Shown piece by piece: positions 25,168 through 34,239 of a DNA stretch of 64,000 nt. Each line of letters begins with the position of its first letter. Position 1 is the first letter of the stretch. This DNA comes from Dinoroseobacter sp. (lineage in GTDB: Bacteria; Pseudomonadota; Alphaproteobacteria; Rhodobacterales; Rhodobacteraceae), in assembly GCA_017643385.1 (NCBI GenBank), contig JAEPNN010000007.1, forward strand, positions 1-64,000. The letters are read 5' to 3'. The notes below the pieces were generated by a model. It ran no database searches. It saw only the letters and a list, made by a program, of their open reading frames with translations, and was not told the origin of the DNA. A program made the position numbers and the translations under genes.

Positions 25168-26544
25168 TTAGCGGTAGGTTACGGATTTGACCGCGTTGAC
25201 GACCTCGTCGGTGGTCACCAGCGCCAGCTTTTCCAGGTTCGCCGCATAAGGCATTGGAACATCCTTGCCCGTGCAGTTGATGACCGGCGCATCGAGGTAA
25301 TCAAACGCGTGCTGCATGATATGTGCGCTGAGGTGGTTTCCGATGGACCCGACGGGCCAGCCTTCCTCGACGGTGACGCAGCGATTGGTCTTCATTACCG
25401 ATGCGAGCACCGTGTCGTAATCGATCGGGCGCAAGGTCCGCAGATCGATCACCTCGGCACTAATGCCGTCTTCGGCAAGGCGGTCTGCGGCCTCCAGGGC
25501 ATATTGCATGCCGATCCCGAAGCTGACGATGGTTACGTCTGTGCCTTCGCGCCAGATGCGCGCTTTGCCAAAGGGTACGGTGAAGTCTTCGAGGTCCGGG
25601 ACATCAAAGGTGCGACCGTAGAGGATCTCGTTTTCCAGGAAGATTACGGGGTTGGGATCGCGGATTGCTGTTTTCAGCAAGCCTTTTGCATCAGAGGCCG
25701 AATACGGCATGACCACTTTCAACCCGGGGATCTGCGCATACCAAGCTGCGTAGTCCTGACTGTGCTGTGCGCCAACGCGTGCGGCGGCACCGTTTGGACC
25801 ACGGAACACCATCGGCGCACCCATCTGACCGCCAGACATATAAAGCGTTTTTGCAGCAGAGTTGATAATATGATCAATAGCTTGCATTGCGAAGTTGAAC
25901 GTCATGAACTCGACGATCGGCTTCAGTCCACCGAATGCGGCACCAACGGCCAGACCCGTGAACCCATGTTCGGTGATCGGTGTGTCGATGACGCGTTTGT
26001 CGCCAAATTCGTCCAGTAGGCCCTGGCTGATCTTGTAGGCGCCCTGGTATTCGGCAACCTCTTCCCCCATCAGATAGACGGTTTCATCTGACCGCATTTC
26101 TTCTGCCATGGCAGAATTCAGGGCTTCGCGAACCGTCATCGTCTTCATCGCGGTGCCTTCGGGCCAATCCGGGGTAACTTCGACCACGGCGACGGGCGCT
26201 GAGGCTTGTGCCGGGGCGGGGGTGGCTTCTGCTGCAACGGGTGCAGCGGCCTCAGTGGCTGGGGCCGGAGCAGAAGCCGCGGGCAGTGCGCTTGCGTCTT
26301 CACCGTCTTCCAGCAGAACAGCGATCGGGGTGTTGACCGCAACACCCTCGGTGCCTTCCGTGATCAGGATTTTTCCCATCACGCCTTCGTCCACGGCTTC
26401 AAATTCCATCGTGGCCTTGTCGGTTTCGATCTCGGCGATGATGTCCCCAGAGGAGACGGTATCGCCTTCTTTCACCAGCCATTTCGCCAGTGTGCCTTCT
26501 TCCATGGTCGGAGAGAGGGCGGGCATCAGAATTTCGGTTGCCAT
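25168..26544 (-). CDS. pdhB: Pyruvate dehydrogenase E1 beta subunit with N-terminal lipoyl domain
   Basis: With PdhA forms the thiamine-diphosphate E1 decarboxylase. The 458-residue protein is a fusion: a lipoyl domain (1-80, Lys43 in ETDKATME), an Ala/Pro/Glu linker (about 82-130) and a transketolase-type E1-beta domain ([20 protein letters not shown], then [20 protein letters not shown] and [20 protein letters not shown]). Such E1-beta fusions are usual in alphaproteobacteria. The lipoyl domain is almost identical to that of PdhC. GGGAG precedes the ATG; it starts 15 bases after pdhA. Confidence 0.96.
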   Translation of the reverse strand: MATEILMPALSPTMEEGTLAKWLVKEGDTVSSGDIIAEIETDKATMEFEAVDEGVMGKILITEGTEGVAVNTPIAVLLEDGEDASALPAASAPAPATEAAAPVAAEATPAPAQASAPVAVVEVTPDWPEGTAMKTMTVREALNSAMAEEMRSDETVYLMGEEVAEYQGAYKISQGLLDEFGDKRVIDTPITEHGFTGLAVGAAFGGLKPIVEFMTFNFAMQAIDHIINSAAKTLYMSGGQMGAPMVFRGPNGAAARVGAQHSQDYAAWYAQIPGLKVVMPYSASDAKGLLKTAIRDPNPVIFLENEILYGRTFDVPDLEDFTVPFGKARIWREGTDVTIVSFGIGMQYALEAADRLAEDGISAEVIDLRTLRPIDYDTVLASVMKTNRCVTVEEGWPVGSIGNHLSAHIMQHAFDYLDAPVINCTGKDVPMPYAANLEKLALVTTDEVVNAVKSVTYR

Positions 26545-26559
26545 TGGTTGCTCTCCCTA

Positions 26560-27558
26560 TCAGGCGTCTACGTAAATGTCGGTCCAGAGCTCTTCGAGCG
26601 CTGGTTCCGGGCTGGTTTTGGAGAATTCAGCCGCATCGTTCACGACCGCCTTGATATCCTTGTCGATCGACTTGAGATCGTCTTCCGTTGCGTGGCCACC
26701 TGTCAGCAGCATCTCGCGGACCTGTTCGATCGGATCACGTTCGTCACGCATCTTCTGAACTTCCTCACGGGTCCGGTACTTTGCCGGGTCCGACATGGAG
26801 TGCCCGCGGTAACGATAGGTTTTAACCTCGAGAATGTAGGGGCCTTTGCCGGCACGGCAGTGTGCAACGGCCTTTTCACCTGCGGCTTTGACCGCCAGCA
26901 CATCCATGCCGTCTACTTCTTCACCCGGAATGCCGTATGCCGCGCCGCGTTCCCAGTAGCTTGGCGATTTGGTCGACCGCTTGGTCGATGTGCCCATGGC
27001 GTATTGGTTGTTTTCGATGACAAATACGACAGGCAGCATCCAGAGCTCTGCCATATTGTAGGCTTCATAGACCTGACCCTGGTTGGCCGCGCCATCACCG
27101 AAATAGGTGAAGGTTACGCGGTCATTGCCCTTGTACTTGTCTGAGAAAGCGAGACCCGCGCCGATGGGGACCTGCGCCCCGACAATGCCATGGCCACCAT
27201 AGAAGTGCTTTTCTTTCGAGAACATGTGCATGGAACCGCCTTTGCCCTTGGAATAGCCGCCTTCGCGACCAGTGAGCTCGGCCATCACACCTTTGGGGTC
27301 CATTCCGCAGGCCAGCATATGGCCATGATCGCGGTAAGAGGTAACACGCTTGTCACCTTCTTCCGTCGCAGCCTCAAGACCAACGACAACCGCTTCTTGT
27401 CCGATGTAAAGGTGGCAGAAGCCCCCGATCAGCCCCATCCCGTAAAGCTGCCCGGCCTTTTCTTCAAAACGGCGGATCAGCAGCATTTCCTTGTAGTGGC
27501 CCAGTAGCTCGTCCTTCGAGACGTTGGGCTTTGCGCGCGTGCTTTTGCGTGCGGCCAT
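26560..27558 (-). CDS. pdhA: Pyruvate dehydrogenase E1 alpha subunit
   Basis: Binds thiamine diphosphate and decarboxylates pyruvate with PdhB. The 332-residue protein shows the ThDP motif GDGAANQG...ENNQYAMGT and conserved E1-alpha blocks (FCHLYIGQEAVVVGLEAA, TSYRDHGHMLACG, KGGSMHMF, YRYRGHSMSDPAKYRTREEV). ATG at 27558 (MAARKSTRAK) follows GGGAG; an upstream in-frame start at 27576 has no such site. First gene of the pdh operon. Confidence 0.97.
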   Translation of the reverse strand: MAARKSTRAKPNVSKDELLGHYKEMLLIRRFEEKAGQLYGMGLIGGFCHLYIGQEAVVVGLEAATEEGDKRVTSYRDHGHMLACGMDPKGVMAELTGREGGYSKGKGGSMHMFSKEKHFYGGHGIVGAQVPIGAGLAFSDKYKGNDRVTFTYFGDGAANQGQVYEAYNMAELWMLPVVFVIENNQYAMGTSTKRSTKSPSYWERGAAYGIPGEEVDGMDVLAVKAAGEKAVAHCRAGKGPYILEVKTYRYRGHSMSDPAKYRTREEVQKMRDERDPIEQVREMLLTGGHATEDDLKSIDKDIKAVVNDAAEFSKTSPEPALEELWTDIYVDA

Positions 27559-27597
27559 GGGGTCGATCTCCCTCATCCAAACAATTAGTTTAGCGTT

Positions 27598-27626
27598 GAA
27601 CTACATTGCAGATAGGGGTGTGTCAA
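27598..27626 (-). promoter_or_regulatory. Possible promoter of the pdh operon
   Basis: Reading the minus strand, TTGACA (27626-27621), 17 bases of spacer and TAGTTC (27603-27598) lie about 40 bases upstream of the pdhA start. The -35 is perfect, the -10 weak. The remaining intergenic sequence up to ftsB shows no other clear element. Confidence 0.4.
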
Positions 27627-27700
27627 AGGGATCTATTCCACATGCCTTGGATATCCGCATTGCAAAAAATGCATACCAAGAAGGCGCACGCGCTCTTGCG

Positions 27701-28003
27701 TCAGCGAATGACCAACTCTCCGGGACGGACAACGCCCAGCACATCGCGTGCGCGTTCTTCCAGTAAATCAAGGTCCAGAAAGTCGTCTGACAGGCGGCGT
27801 GTCTTGTTTTCAAGTGCGGCCAGTTCGGCCATCAGCGCATCACGTTCCACGATCAGGCCACGCTCGTCTGCTTCGATTTGAACGCGGCTGAACAATCCAT
27901 ATTCGCCCTGAACTGCATGGAAGGCGAAGTAGAGGCCCAGCGCCAGTGCGAGACCGCCGACGAGTGCGCCTTGGAGCGCGGAGGATTGTGTGTCTTGTGT
28001 CAC
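27701..28003 (-). CDS. ftsB: Septum formation initiator, FtsB/DivIC family
   Basis: A 100-residue bitopic division protein: short cytoplasmic N-terminus, one membrane helix (about 10-30, GALVGGLALALGLYFAFHAV), then a periplasmic coiled coil (IEADERGLIVERDALMAELAALENKT) and the conserved end DLDLLEERARDVLGVVRPGELVI. FtsB bridges FtsL and FtsQ in the divisome. GTG at 28003 is chosen because it follows AGGCAG and removes a non-conserved Cys-rich leader. A small TCCCG/CGGGA hairpin lies about 20 bases upstream of the start. Aldolase-ftsB-pdhA order is typical of Rhodobacterales. Confidence 0.9.
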   Translation of the reverse strand: MTQDTQSSALQGALVGGLALALGLYFAFHAVQGEYGLFSRVQIEADERGLIVERDALMAELAALENKTRRLSDDFLDLDLLEERARDVLGVVRPGELVIR

Positions 28004-28053
28004 TCGTAAATCTGCCTGCTGTCCCGTTTTTCGGGATCTGCAGAGAGATTCGC

Positions 28054-28137
28054 ACAAAACCGACGCGTTGGGAATCCCCTACATGCCGGTTTTGTCGTTA
28101 TTTAGCGATGTTTTGCGCGGCTTTGGCGATGTTTTGC
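28054..28137. repeat. Inverted and direct repeats between ftsB and the aldolase gene
   Basis: ACAAAACCG (28054-28062) and CGGTTTTGT (28087-28095) form a 9-bp inverted repeat around an inner GGGAATCCC-type palindrome. Next to it, GCGATGTTTTGC occurs twice (28105-28116 and 28126-28137), starts 21 bp apart, about two helical turns. The inverted repeat could end aldolase transcription; the direct repeats resemble paired protein-binding sites upstream of ftsB. No function is known. Confidence 0.5.
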
Positions 28138-28158
28138 CTCAAGCGCGGTGATTTTTGG

Positions 28159-29088
28159 TCAAGCTTTGCCTTTGTAAATGTCAACCAGTTTGCCAAGCAT
28201 TTCCAGCGCATCTGGTTTGGACCGCTGGAAGCTGTTGCGCCCGATGATCGAGCCGTTGCCACCGCCGTCACGAATGGCACGGGCGTCATCAAAGACTGAG
28301 TTTGCACCTTTCTTTGCACCGCCAGAAAACACGATGATCCGTTTGCCGTTGAAGACCGACTGGACGCAGTGCCTTACGCGCGCAGCCTGGGTGGCGATGT
28401 CGATCTCTTCGCTTTCATAGACCGTCTTGGCTTCTGGCAGCATCAGGTGATCGGTGCCCAGTTTGATCTTGATGATATGTGCACCAAGAAGTGCGGCCAT
28501 ATGGGCGGCGTAGGCGGCCACATCAATTGCCGTCTCGCCTTCTTTGGTGATTGCTTCCCCTCGGGGGTAGGACCAGATCACGGTCGCAACACCTTTGGCG
28601 GCGGCTTCTTTGCGCATCTCGACGATCTCTTCCATCATGTCGATGGCGCTGTCCGAGCCCGGATAGATCGTGAAACCAATCGCGCCTGCGCCGACGCGCA
28701 GCGCGTCATCCACCGATGCCGTGATTGCCTGATTTTTGCCTGCTGTACCAGACATCAGCGAGTTGGCAGAGTTTACTTTCAGGATCGTCGGGATCTGTCC
28801 GGCGAATGTGTCCGCGCCGGCTTCCAGCGGGCCCAGCGGTGCTGCGTAGGCGTTCAGACCTGCATCAATGGCAAGCTGGTAATGATAATGCGGGTCGTAG
28901 CCTTCAGGATTTGGCGCAAAACTACGCGCAGGACCGTGTTCAAAGCCCTGATCGACCGGCAGGATGATCATCTTGCCCGTTCCGCCCAGCTTTCCGGTCA
29001 TCAGCATCCGGTTCAGGTTTGCCTTTACACCCGGCGTTTCGCCCTCGTAATGGCTGAGGATTTGTTTGACGATACGGGTGGATTTCAT
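28159..29088 (-). CDS. fbaB: Class I fructose-bisphosphate aldolase (DhnA/FbaB type)
   Basis: Reversible cleavage of fructose 1,6-bisphosphate, in glycolysis and gluconeogenesis. The 309-residue protein belongs to the archaeal-type class I aldolases, which use a Schiff-base lysine: the site is in HIIKIKLGTDHL. Other family blocks are MIILPVDQGFEHGP, FTIYPGSD, ATVIWSYPRG and IIVFSGGAKKG with the phosphate-binding GGNGSIIGRNSFQR. ATG at 29088 (MKSTRIVKQIL) follows AAGGAT; the frame runs further upstream without support. Confidence 0.94.
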   Translation of the reverse strand: MKSTRIVKQILSHYEGETPGVKANLNRMLMTGKLGGTGKMIILPVDQGFEHGPARSFAPNPEGYDPHYHYQLAIDAGLNAYAAPLGPLEAGADTFAGQIPTILKVNSANSLMSGTAGKNQAITASVDDALRVGAGAIGFTIYPGSDSAIDMMEEIVEMRKEAAAKGVATVIWSYPRGEAITKEGETAIDVAAYAAHMAALLGAHIIKIKLGTDHLMLPEAKTVYESEEIDIATQAARVRHCVQSVFNGKRIIVFSGGAKKGANSVFDDARAIRDGGGNGSIIGRNSFQRSKPDALEMLGKLVDIYKGKA

Positions 29089-29287
29089 GACTGCATCCTT
29101 GATTAACGAGTATTTAGGATGCCTAAGCCGTGCGATCTGCCGTGCCAATGACGGTAACGCTAACTGTGACGCGATTTTACGTTTTGGTTCCAATATTCGG
29201 GAAAAACAGCCGAAAATCCGGGAATTTTTCACCAAAACGCAATATTATGGGGAGGCAACACGTGCAGGCATAGACGCATTTATCCAG

Positions 29288-29520
29288 TCATGCGGGACCG
29301 CGAACCGATCTCGGCAATGCGCTGCTCCCAATGCGCTTGATCGTCCATGCTGCCCGCCTCTGATCATCGGGCCAGATCCCACAGGATTGCGCTGGACGCC
29401 GCGTCTTCGGTGACAGCGCCGCTGAGTGCCCAATAATGCGCGTTAAGTTAGGACCGACTGGTCGTCCTCCCGCGTGACTGATGACACAGGAGGAACCGTA
29501 CTGCACGTTCAGGTCTTTGG
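29288..29520 (-). pseudogene. Possible cytochrome c relic in the pgk-aldolase gap
   Basis: Right after the pgk stop, the minus strand reads SSCVISHAGGRPVGPNLTRI, resembling a class I cytochrome c haem region (CxxCH followed by GPNL) in which the second Cys is Ser (AGT for TGT). Downstream similarity is lost in this frame, and neither a signal sequence nor a start is present. The rest of the 433-base gap (29089-29521) shows a near-palindrome AGGACCGAC/GTCGTCCT (29450-29468) but no clear promoter or gene. Chance resemblance cannot be excluded. Confidence 0.25.
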
Positions 29521-29521
29521 T

Positions 29522-30697
29522 TTATCCCAGCGCTGCAACGCCTGGAAGGGTCTTGCCTTCCATCCACTCAAGGAACGCACCGCCGGCAGTAGAAATATAG
29601 GTGAAATCCCCGGCCACGCCGGCCGCGTTCAAGGCCGCAACCGTATCGCCCCCACCTGCAACTGAGATCAACTGGCCCTCTTTGGTCAGCGATGCGGCGG
29701 CCTGAGCGGCCTCGACGGTGGCGGCATCGAAAGGTTCGAGCTCAAATGCGCCAAGGGGTCCGTTCCAGATAAGTGTTTCTGCTGCCATAAGCGTATCCGT
29801 GATCAGCTTCACTGTCGCAGGCCCCGCATCAAGGATCATCGCATCTGAAGGGCAGTCCTGCGCATGATGCAGGCTGTTTTCGGCATTTGCTTTAAACGCG
29901 CGTGCCACTACGACGTCCACGGGCAGAATGATCTGACACTGCTGTTGCACGGCCTTTGCCAGAACGTCCTTTGCGGTCTCCAGCATGTCGCGCTCAGCCA
30001 GAGACGTGCCGATCTCAAACCCTTGAGCAGCAAGAAAGGTATTTGCCATCCCGCCGCCGATGACCAGATGATCGACCTTCTCCACAAGATTGGCCAGCAG
30101 ATCCAGCTTTGTTGAGACTTTGGCGCCGCCAACCACGGCAACCACCGGGCGTTTTGGCTCGCTGAGCGCGGCTTCGAGCGCTCGCAATTCGGCTTCCATC
30201 AGTCGACCCGCACAGGAGGGCAAATGATGTGCGACACCCTCTGTGGAGGCATGCGCCCGGTGCGCGGCTGAAAAGGCATCATTGCAATAGATGTCTCCCA
30301 GCGAGGCGAGAAATCCCGCCATCTTCGGGTCATTGGCTTCTTCCATCGCGCTGAACCGCGTGTTCTCGACAAGAACCACGGCATCTGAAGGAAGCGCGTC
30401 AAGCGCGTCGCGGCTGGGGCGTTCGACAAAGGTCACTGCGGTGCCAAATGCGTCTTCTAATGCGGGCACCAGAGGGCGCAGCGACATTTCCGGAACGACC
30501 TGACCTTTCGGGCGCCCGAAATGTGCAAGCAGCACAGGCTTGCCACCTGCACCAAGAATATCCTTCACCGTGGGTACGATCCGCGCGATGCGGGTTGCAT
30601 CGGTTACGCGCCCGTCTTCCATCGGAACATTGATATCAACACGCGTCAGGACCGTTTTTCCGTCCAACTCCATGTCGTCGAGTGTCTTCCAGCTCAT
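29522..30697 (-). CDS. pgk: Phosphoglycerate kinase
   Basis: Transfers phosphate from 1,3-bisphosphoglycerate to ADP, the first ATP-forming step of lower glycolysis. The 391-residue protein has the N-terminal substrate-binding [27 protein letters not shown], a central [19 protein letters not shown] and the nucleotide-binding [13 protein letters not shown] at 30697 ([11 protein letters not shown]) follows TTGGAG; the open frame extends 79 codons further but that part overlaps ppiB. Divergent from ppiB across a 97-base gap. Confidence 0.96.
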   Translation of the reverse strand: MSWKTLDDMELDGKTVLTRVDINVPMEDGRVTDATRIARIVPTVKDILGAGGKPVLLAHFGRPKGQVVPEMSLRPLVPALEDAFGTAVTFVERPSRDALDALPSDAVVLVENTRFSAMEEANDPKMAGFLASLGDIYCNDAFSAAHRAHASTEGVAHHLPSCAGRLMEAELRALEAALSEPKRPVVAVVGGAKVSTKLDLLANLVEKVDHLVIGGGMANTFLAAQGFEIGTSLAERDMLETAKDVLAKAVQQQCQIILPVDVVVARAFKANAENSLHHAQDCPSDAMILDAGPATVKLITDTLMAAETLIWNGPLGAFELEPFDAATVEAAQAAASLTKEGQLISVAGGGDTVAALNAAGVAGDFTYISTAGGAFLEWMEGKTLPGVAALG

Positions 30698-30794
30698 CTC
30701 AGTCTCCAAGCCTGTTTGCGCTAACTTTACCTTGTCTTGTGATCCGGCGCACAGCGTCTTAGGGTCGCGCGGATTTTGACAACCGGAGGCTAAG

Positions 30795-31307
30795 ATGGCC
30801 GAGATCAAAGACCCTGAAAACACAATCATCATGGAACTGAAAGATGGGACTGTAACCATCGAGCTTCTGCCTGACATTGCACCGCTGCATTCCGAGCGGA
30901 TGAAAGAACTCGCGCGAGCAGGAAAGTATGACAATGTGTGTTTTCACCGGGTTATCGAAGGGTTCATGGCGCAAACCGGCGACGTGGCGAATGGAAATAT
31001 GGAAGAGGACTTCAACTTGCGTGCCGCAGGCACAGGCGGATCGGACCTGCCAAACTTGAAGGCTGAGTTTTCTGGCATTCCACATGATCGCGGTACGCTT
31101 GGCGCAGCACGCAGCCAAAACCCCGACTCAGCCAACAGCCAGTTCTTCATCAACTTCAAGGACAACCATTTCCTTAATCGCCAGTACACGGTCTATGGCC
31201 GCGTGATCGAAGGTATGGAGCATGTCGACGCTATCATGCGCGGCGAGCCGCCTGCGCAGCCTGACCGTATGGTCTCGGTGAAAGTGGCTGCTGATATCGA
31301 AGGCTAG
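30795..31307 (+). CDS. ppiB: Peptidyl-prolyl cis-trans isomerase, cytoplasmic cyclophilin
   Basis: A 170-residue cyclophilin without signal peptide. The active-site blocks are [17 protein letters not shown], then [20 protein letters not shown] (Phe-Phe core) and the closing PDRMVSVKV. It catalyses proline isomerisation during folding. RBS CCGGAGG. Four bases separate it from a second, exported cyclophilin with a near-identical core, so the pair is an operon that probably arose by duplication. Confidence 0.93.
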   Translation: MAEIKDPENTIIMELKDGTVTIELLPDIAPLHSERMKELARAGKYDNVCFHRVIEGFMAQTGDVANGNMEEDFNLRAAGTGGSDLPNLKAEFSGIPHDRGTLGAARSQNPDSANSQFFINFKDNHFLNRQYTVYGRVIEGMEHVDAIMRGEPPAQPDRMVSVKVAADIEG

Positions 31308-31311
31308 GCCG

Positions 31312-31980
31312 ATGACCCGGGATAAGCTGATCGCAGGGGGCATGTTTGCCATCGGGGCTTTGGTTCTGGTGGGCGTATATTTTGCGACATTGCCATCTGA
31401 TGAGCCTCAACCTCAACCTCAACCTCAACCTCAATCTCAACCTGAGGCCACGCTGGAAGAAGGCGGCGACCAGCCGGGACCTTATCTGGATATCGTGGTT
31501 GAAGGGGAAGGCGCGAACGGAACGATCACGATCGATCTGATGCAGCAACTGGCTCCGGGACATGTGGAGCGGGTTATGACACTTGCCCAGGAAGGTCTCT
31601 ATGACGATGTGGTGTTTCACCGTGTGATCGAAGGGTTCATGGCGCAAACAGGTGATGTCGAATTTGGCAAACTGGGCGGCGACCTGGGGATGGCTGGACG
31701 TGGTGGGTCGGATTTGCCCGATCTTCCAGCGGAGTTTTCCGATGAACCCTTCGCTCGTGGTATTCTGGGAATGGCGCGGGCGCAAAGCCCTGACAGTGCA
31801 AATTCCCAGTTCTTCATCATGTTCGCACCAGCCCCCAGCTTGGATGGGCAATATACCGTTCTCGGTGAGGTGACTGAGGGTATGGACGTGGTCGACGCCA
31901 TCAAGCGGGGCGACGGGCCCAATGGAGCTGTTCTTGGCCAGCCTGATCGCATGGTCAGCGTGACAGTTCGGACGAACTGA
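31312..31980 (+). CDS. Exported, membrane-anchored cyclophilin-type peptidyl-prolyl isomerase
   Basis: A 222-residue cyclophilin with an N-terminal hydrophobic segment (about 7-26, LIAGGMFAIGALVLVGVYFA) acting as signal or anchor, then a Pro-Gln repeat linker (33-43) and the catalytic domain ([50 protein letters not shown]). It likely works on periplasmic proteins. It is probably a paralogue of the preceding gene. The linker is encoded by hexamer repeats that could vary in length in frame. Confidence 0.92.
   Translation: MTRDKLIAGGMFAIGALVLVGVYFATLPSDEPQPQPQPQPQSQPEATLEEGGDQPGPYLDIVVEGEGANGTITIDLMQQLAPGHVERVMTLAQEGLYDDVVFHRVIEGFMAQTGDVEFGKLGGDLGMAGRGGSDLPDLPAEFSDEPFARGILGMARAQSPDSANSQFFIMFAPAPSLDGQYTVLGEVTEGMDVVDAIKRGDGPNGAVLGQPDRMVSVTVRTN
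31405..31440 (+). repeat. Hexanucleotide repeat encoding a Pro-Gln linker
   Basis: Five perfect CCTCAA copies (31405-31434) and one TCTCAA variant, read as Pro-Gln dipeptides. Slippage would lengthen or shorten the linker between the membrane segment and the isomerase domain without shifting the frame. Confidence 0.9.
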
Positions 31981-32009
31981 CCCACGCATAACCATCGCAG
32001 ATGGGATTG

Positions 32010-32050
32010 GATGCGCCCGGACCGGATGACGGTTCGGGCGCATCGTTTTT
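32010..32050 (+). terminator. Intrinsic terminator after the cyclophilin pair
   Basis: A 14-bp stem including one G-T pair (32010-32023 with 32031-32044, core GATGCGCCCG/CGGGCGCATC), a seven-base loop and GTTTTT. Strong. Confidence 0.9.
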
Positions 32051-32172
32051 CCGGGAGGTCGCAGGCTGAGGGTTGCCCACAGATTGTCACCTTCGCGTGA
32101 CAGGGGCTGTGCAGGGTGATCTGGACAGGTCATCCTCCGGCGAATGCAACGTTCCACGCAGGAGATACAGCC

Positions 32173-33177
32173 ATGAAACCCGTCGCGCTCGCATTGGCCG
32201 CATTGGTCGGACTTTCAGTTCCGGTTTTCGCTCAAGAAGATTTTGGAACCGCGCCTCAACATTGGTCATTCTCGTTTCCAATAGCAGATTTCTCGACAAC
32301 CTTGGTTCCCTTCGTCGAGATCAAAACTGTCATCGGGCGGGACCAGATCCCCGCAGTCGATACTGTGAATTATATCAGCGCTGTTGACGAAGACCGGCTG
32401 GATGTGCGTGAGCCGGTTTTAACGCTCGAACTCGATGACGCAGAGCCGCGCGCCTTTCCGATCCGCTACCTGATGTTTCATGAGATCGCCAATGATCAGA
32501 TCGGTGATGTGCCCGTGGCGGTCACGTATTGTCCGCTTTGCAATTCGGGCATGATTTTTGACCGACGTGTTGAACTGGATGGAGAAACCCGCACGATCAG
32601 TTTTGGTGTCTCTGGCAAGCTGCGAAACTCGGATATGGTCATGTATGATCGTGAAACCGAAAGCTTCTGGCAGCAAGCGGTTGGGGAAGGCATTGTCGGA
32701 ACCTTCGCGGGCGTCGAGCTGACCCAGCTTCCGGGATGGATGGAAAGCTGGGGAGAGTTCGTGGCGCGCAACCCCGAAGGCCTCGTCATGGATGCCCCCC
32801 GCAGAGGTGCTGGATACGGGCGGAACCCCTATATCGGATATGACAGCCAAAGCCGCCCCTATGCGCAATTCTACAATGGTGAAAACCCACCTCATGACAT
32901 TCCAGCCTTGATGCGGGTTGTGCGCGTGGGTGAACAGGCCTGGCCCATCAGTCGTCTTCAGGAGGTGAGCGAAGTGACCGAGGCAGGCATTCGCATCACC
33001 TGGACAGCCGGGCAGGCCAGCGCGATGGATTCCGGGCTGATTGCCGAAGGCAAAGACGTGGGCACAATTCGCGTCTTTGACGCGGAAACCGGCGCCGACC
33101 TGCCGCACGACGTGATGTTTGCCTTCGCGTTTCACGCCTTCTGGCCTGAAGGCACCTGGATGCTTGGCGAGAGCTGA
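32173..33177 (+). CDS. Exported DUF3179 protein
   Basis: A 334-residue protein with a cleavable signal peptide (KPVALALAALVGLSVPVFAQ) and the DUF3179 signature VAVTYCPLCNSGMIFDRRV, containing a CPLC pair, then GKLRNSDMVMYDRETESFWQ and GYDSQSRPYAQFYNG. Function of the family is unknown; the Cys pair and exported location could suit metal or redox chemistry, but that is inference. ATG at 32173 follows CAGGAGATA. A terminator upstream and a 138-base gap downstream suggest a single-gene unit. Confidence 0.88.
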   Translation: MKPVALALAALVGLSVPVFAQEDFGTAPQHWSFSFPIADFSTTLVPFVEIKTVIGRDQIPAVDTVNYISAVDEDRLDVREPVLTLELDDAEPRAFPIRYLMFHEIANDQIGDVPVAVTYCPLCNSGMIFDRRVELDGETRTISFGVSGKLRNSDMVMYDRETESFWQQAVGEGIVGTFAGVELTQLPGWMESWGEFVARNPEGLVMDAPRRGAGYGRNPYIGYDSQSRPYAQFYNGENPPHDIPALMRVVRVGEQAWPISRLQEVSEVTEAGIRITWTAGQASAMDSGLIAEGKDVGTIRVFDAETGADLPHDVMFAFAFHAFWPEGTWMLGES

Positions 33178-33315
33178 GCCGTATCGAGAAAGCGATCTGG
33201 GACCTGCATCGACGCCTCTTCCTGACGGAAAACGCCACGCATTGCGCAGGTTTCGGATCGCGCGTCTGATTGAATTGCACTAGCTACTGGCCCAAAAAAA
33301 GAGGGCTGTGTTCAG

Positions 33316-34239
33316 ATGCCAACCATGACGCGAACCACCTGGGGTCTGCTTTTGATCCTGTCCCTGCTTTGGGGTGGGTCGTTCTTTTTCATCGCGGTCG
33401 CGGTGAAAGGCTTGCCGATCTTTACCATCGTCTGGCTACGGGTTGCGATTGCTGGCGCGGTCTTGTGGGGCGTGATCTGGATCAGCGGCTTGAAGATTAC
33501 CTGGAGTCGCGCCGGGATCATCGCCTGCTTTGGTATCGGTGTCCTGAACAACGCTGTGCCCTTCACTCTGATCGTCTACGGTCAGGCCAGCATTCCATCA
33601 GGGTTGGCGTCGATCCTGAACGCAACGACGCCGCTTTTCACCGTTGTTGCAGCACATCTTTTGACACAGGACGACAAGCTGACGGTTCAGAAGTTTTCAG
33701 GTGTGGCGCTTGGCATTGCGGGCGTTGCGGTTCTGGTTGGCCCGGATGTTCTGGGCAGCGGCGCGCCGGTACTTGCCCAACTTGCAATTCTGGGGGCTGC
33801 CTTCAGTTACGGATTGGGCGGGGTGTGGTCGCGCAGGTTCAAGGCTTTGGAGACGCCGTTGCCAGTCACGGCGATCGCAGTGGGCCAGCTGACGGTATCG
33901 ACACTTTTGATGCTGCCATTGATGCTTGTGCTGGACAGGCCTTGGGCAATGGAAGTGCCCGGCCTTCCTGCGATCCTGTCAGTGATTGGACTCGCGGTTG
34001 TCTCCACTGCATTGGCCTATATCCTATTTTTTCGCATTCTGGATCTGGCGGGTCCCACAAATGTCAGCCTCGTGACCTTCCTGATCCCGGTCTCTGCCAC
34101 TGGGCTGGGGTGGGCGTTTCTATCTGAACGATTGGGTATCGGGGAACTGATCGGCGCGCTTTTGATCGGGGCAGGGCTTGCCGCGATGGATGGACGGCTC
34201 TTGCGCTGGCTTCGGCACCAAGTCACACCTAACGCATGA
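33316..34239 (+). CDS. EamA/DMT-family transporter (1)
   Basis: A 307-residue polytopic inner-membrane protein with the two-repeat, ten-helix EamA layout: LLLILSLLWGGSFFFIAVAV at the start, the conserved ASILNATTPLFTVVAAHLL, then a second repeat opening LAILGAAFSYGLGGVWSRRF and closing FLSERLGIGELIGALLIGAG. EamA proteins export metabolites or amino acids; the substrate is not evident. It overlaps the next DMT gene by four bases (ATGA), so the two are co-translated and may function as a pair. Confidence 0.92.
   Translation: MPTMTRTTWGLLLILSLLWGGSFFFIAVAVKGLPIFTIVWLRVAIAGAVLWGVIWISGLKITWSRAGIIACFGIGVLNNAVPFTLIVYGQASIPSGLASILNATTPLFTVVAAHLLTQDDKLTVQKFSGVALGIAGVAVLVGPDVLGSGAPVLAQLAILGAAFSYGLGGVWSRRFKALETPLPVTAIAVGQLTVSTLLMLPLMLVLDRPWAMEVPGLPAILSVIGLAVVSTALAYILFFRILDLAGPTNVSLVTFLIPVSATGLGWAFLSERLGIGELIGALLIGAGLAAMDGRLLRWLRHQVTPNA

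Noticed and set aside
26206-27144. 312-codon plus-strand frame
   Set aside because: Antisense of pdhB and pdhA; no recognisable domain and both real genes are certain.
29103-29117. TTAA-N7-TTAG, a CtrA-like half-palindrome upstream of the aldolase gene
   Set aside because: One mismatch in a low-complexity motif that is expected by chance; no second site or other support.
30776-30781. TTGACA just before ppiB
   Set aside because: It lies within 20 bases of the start codon, leaving no room for a -10 element.
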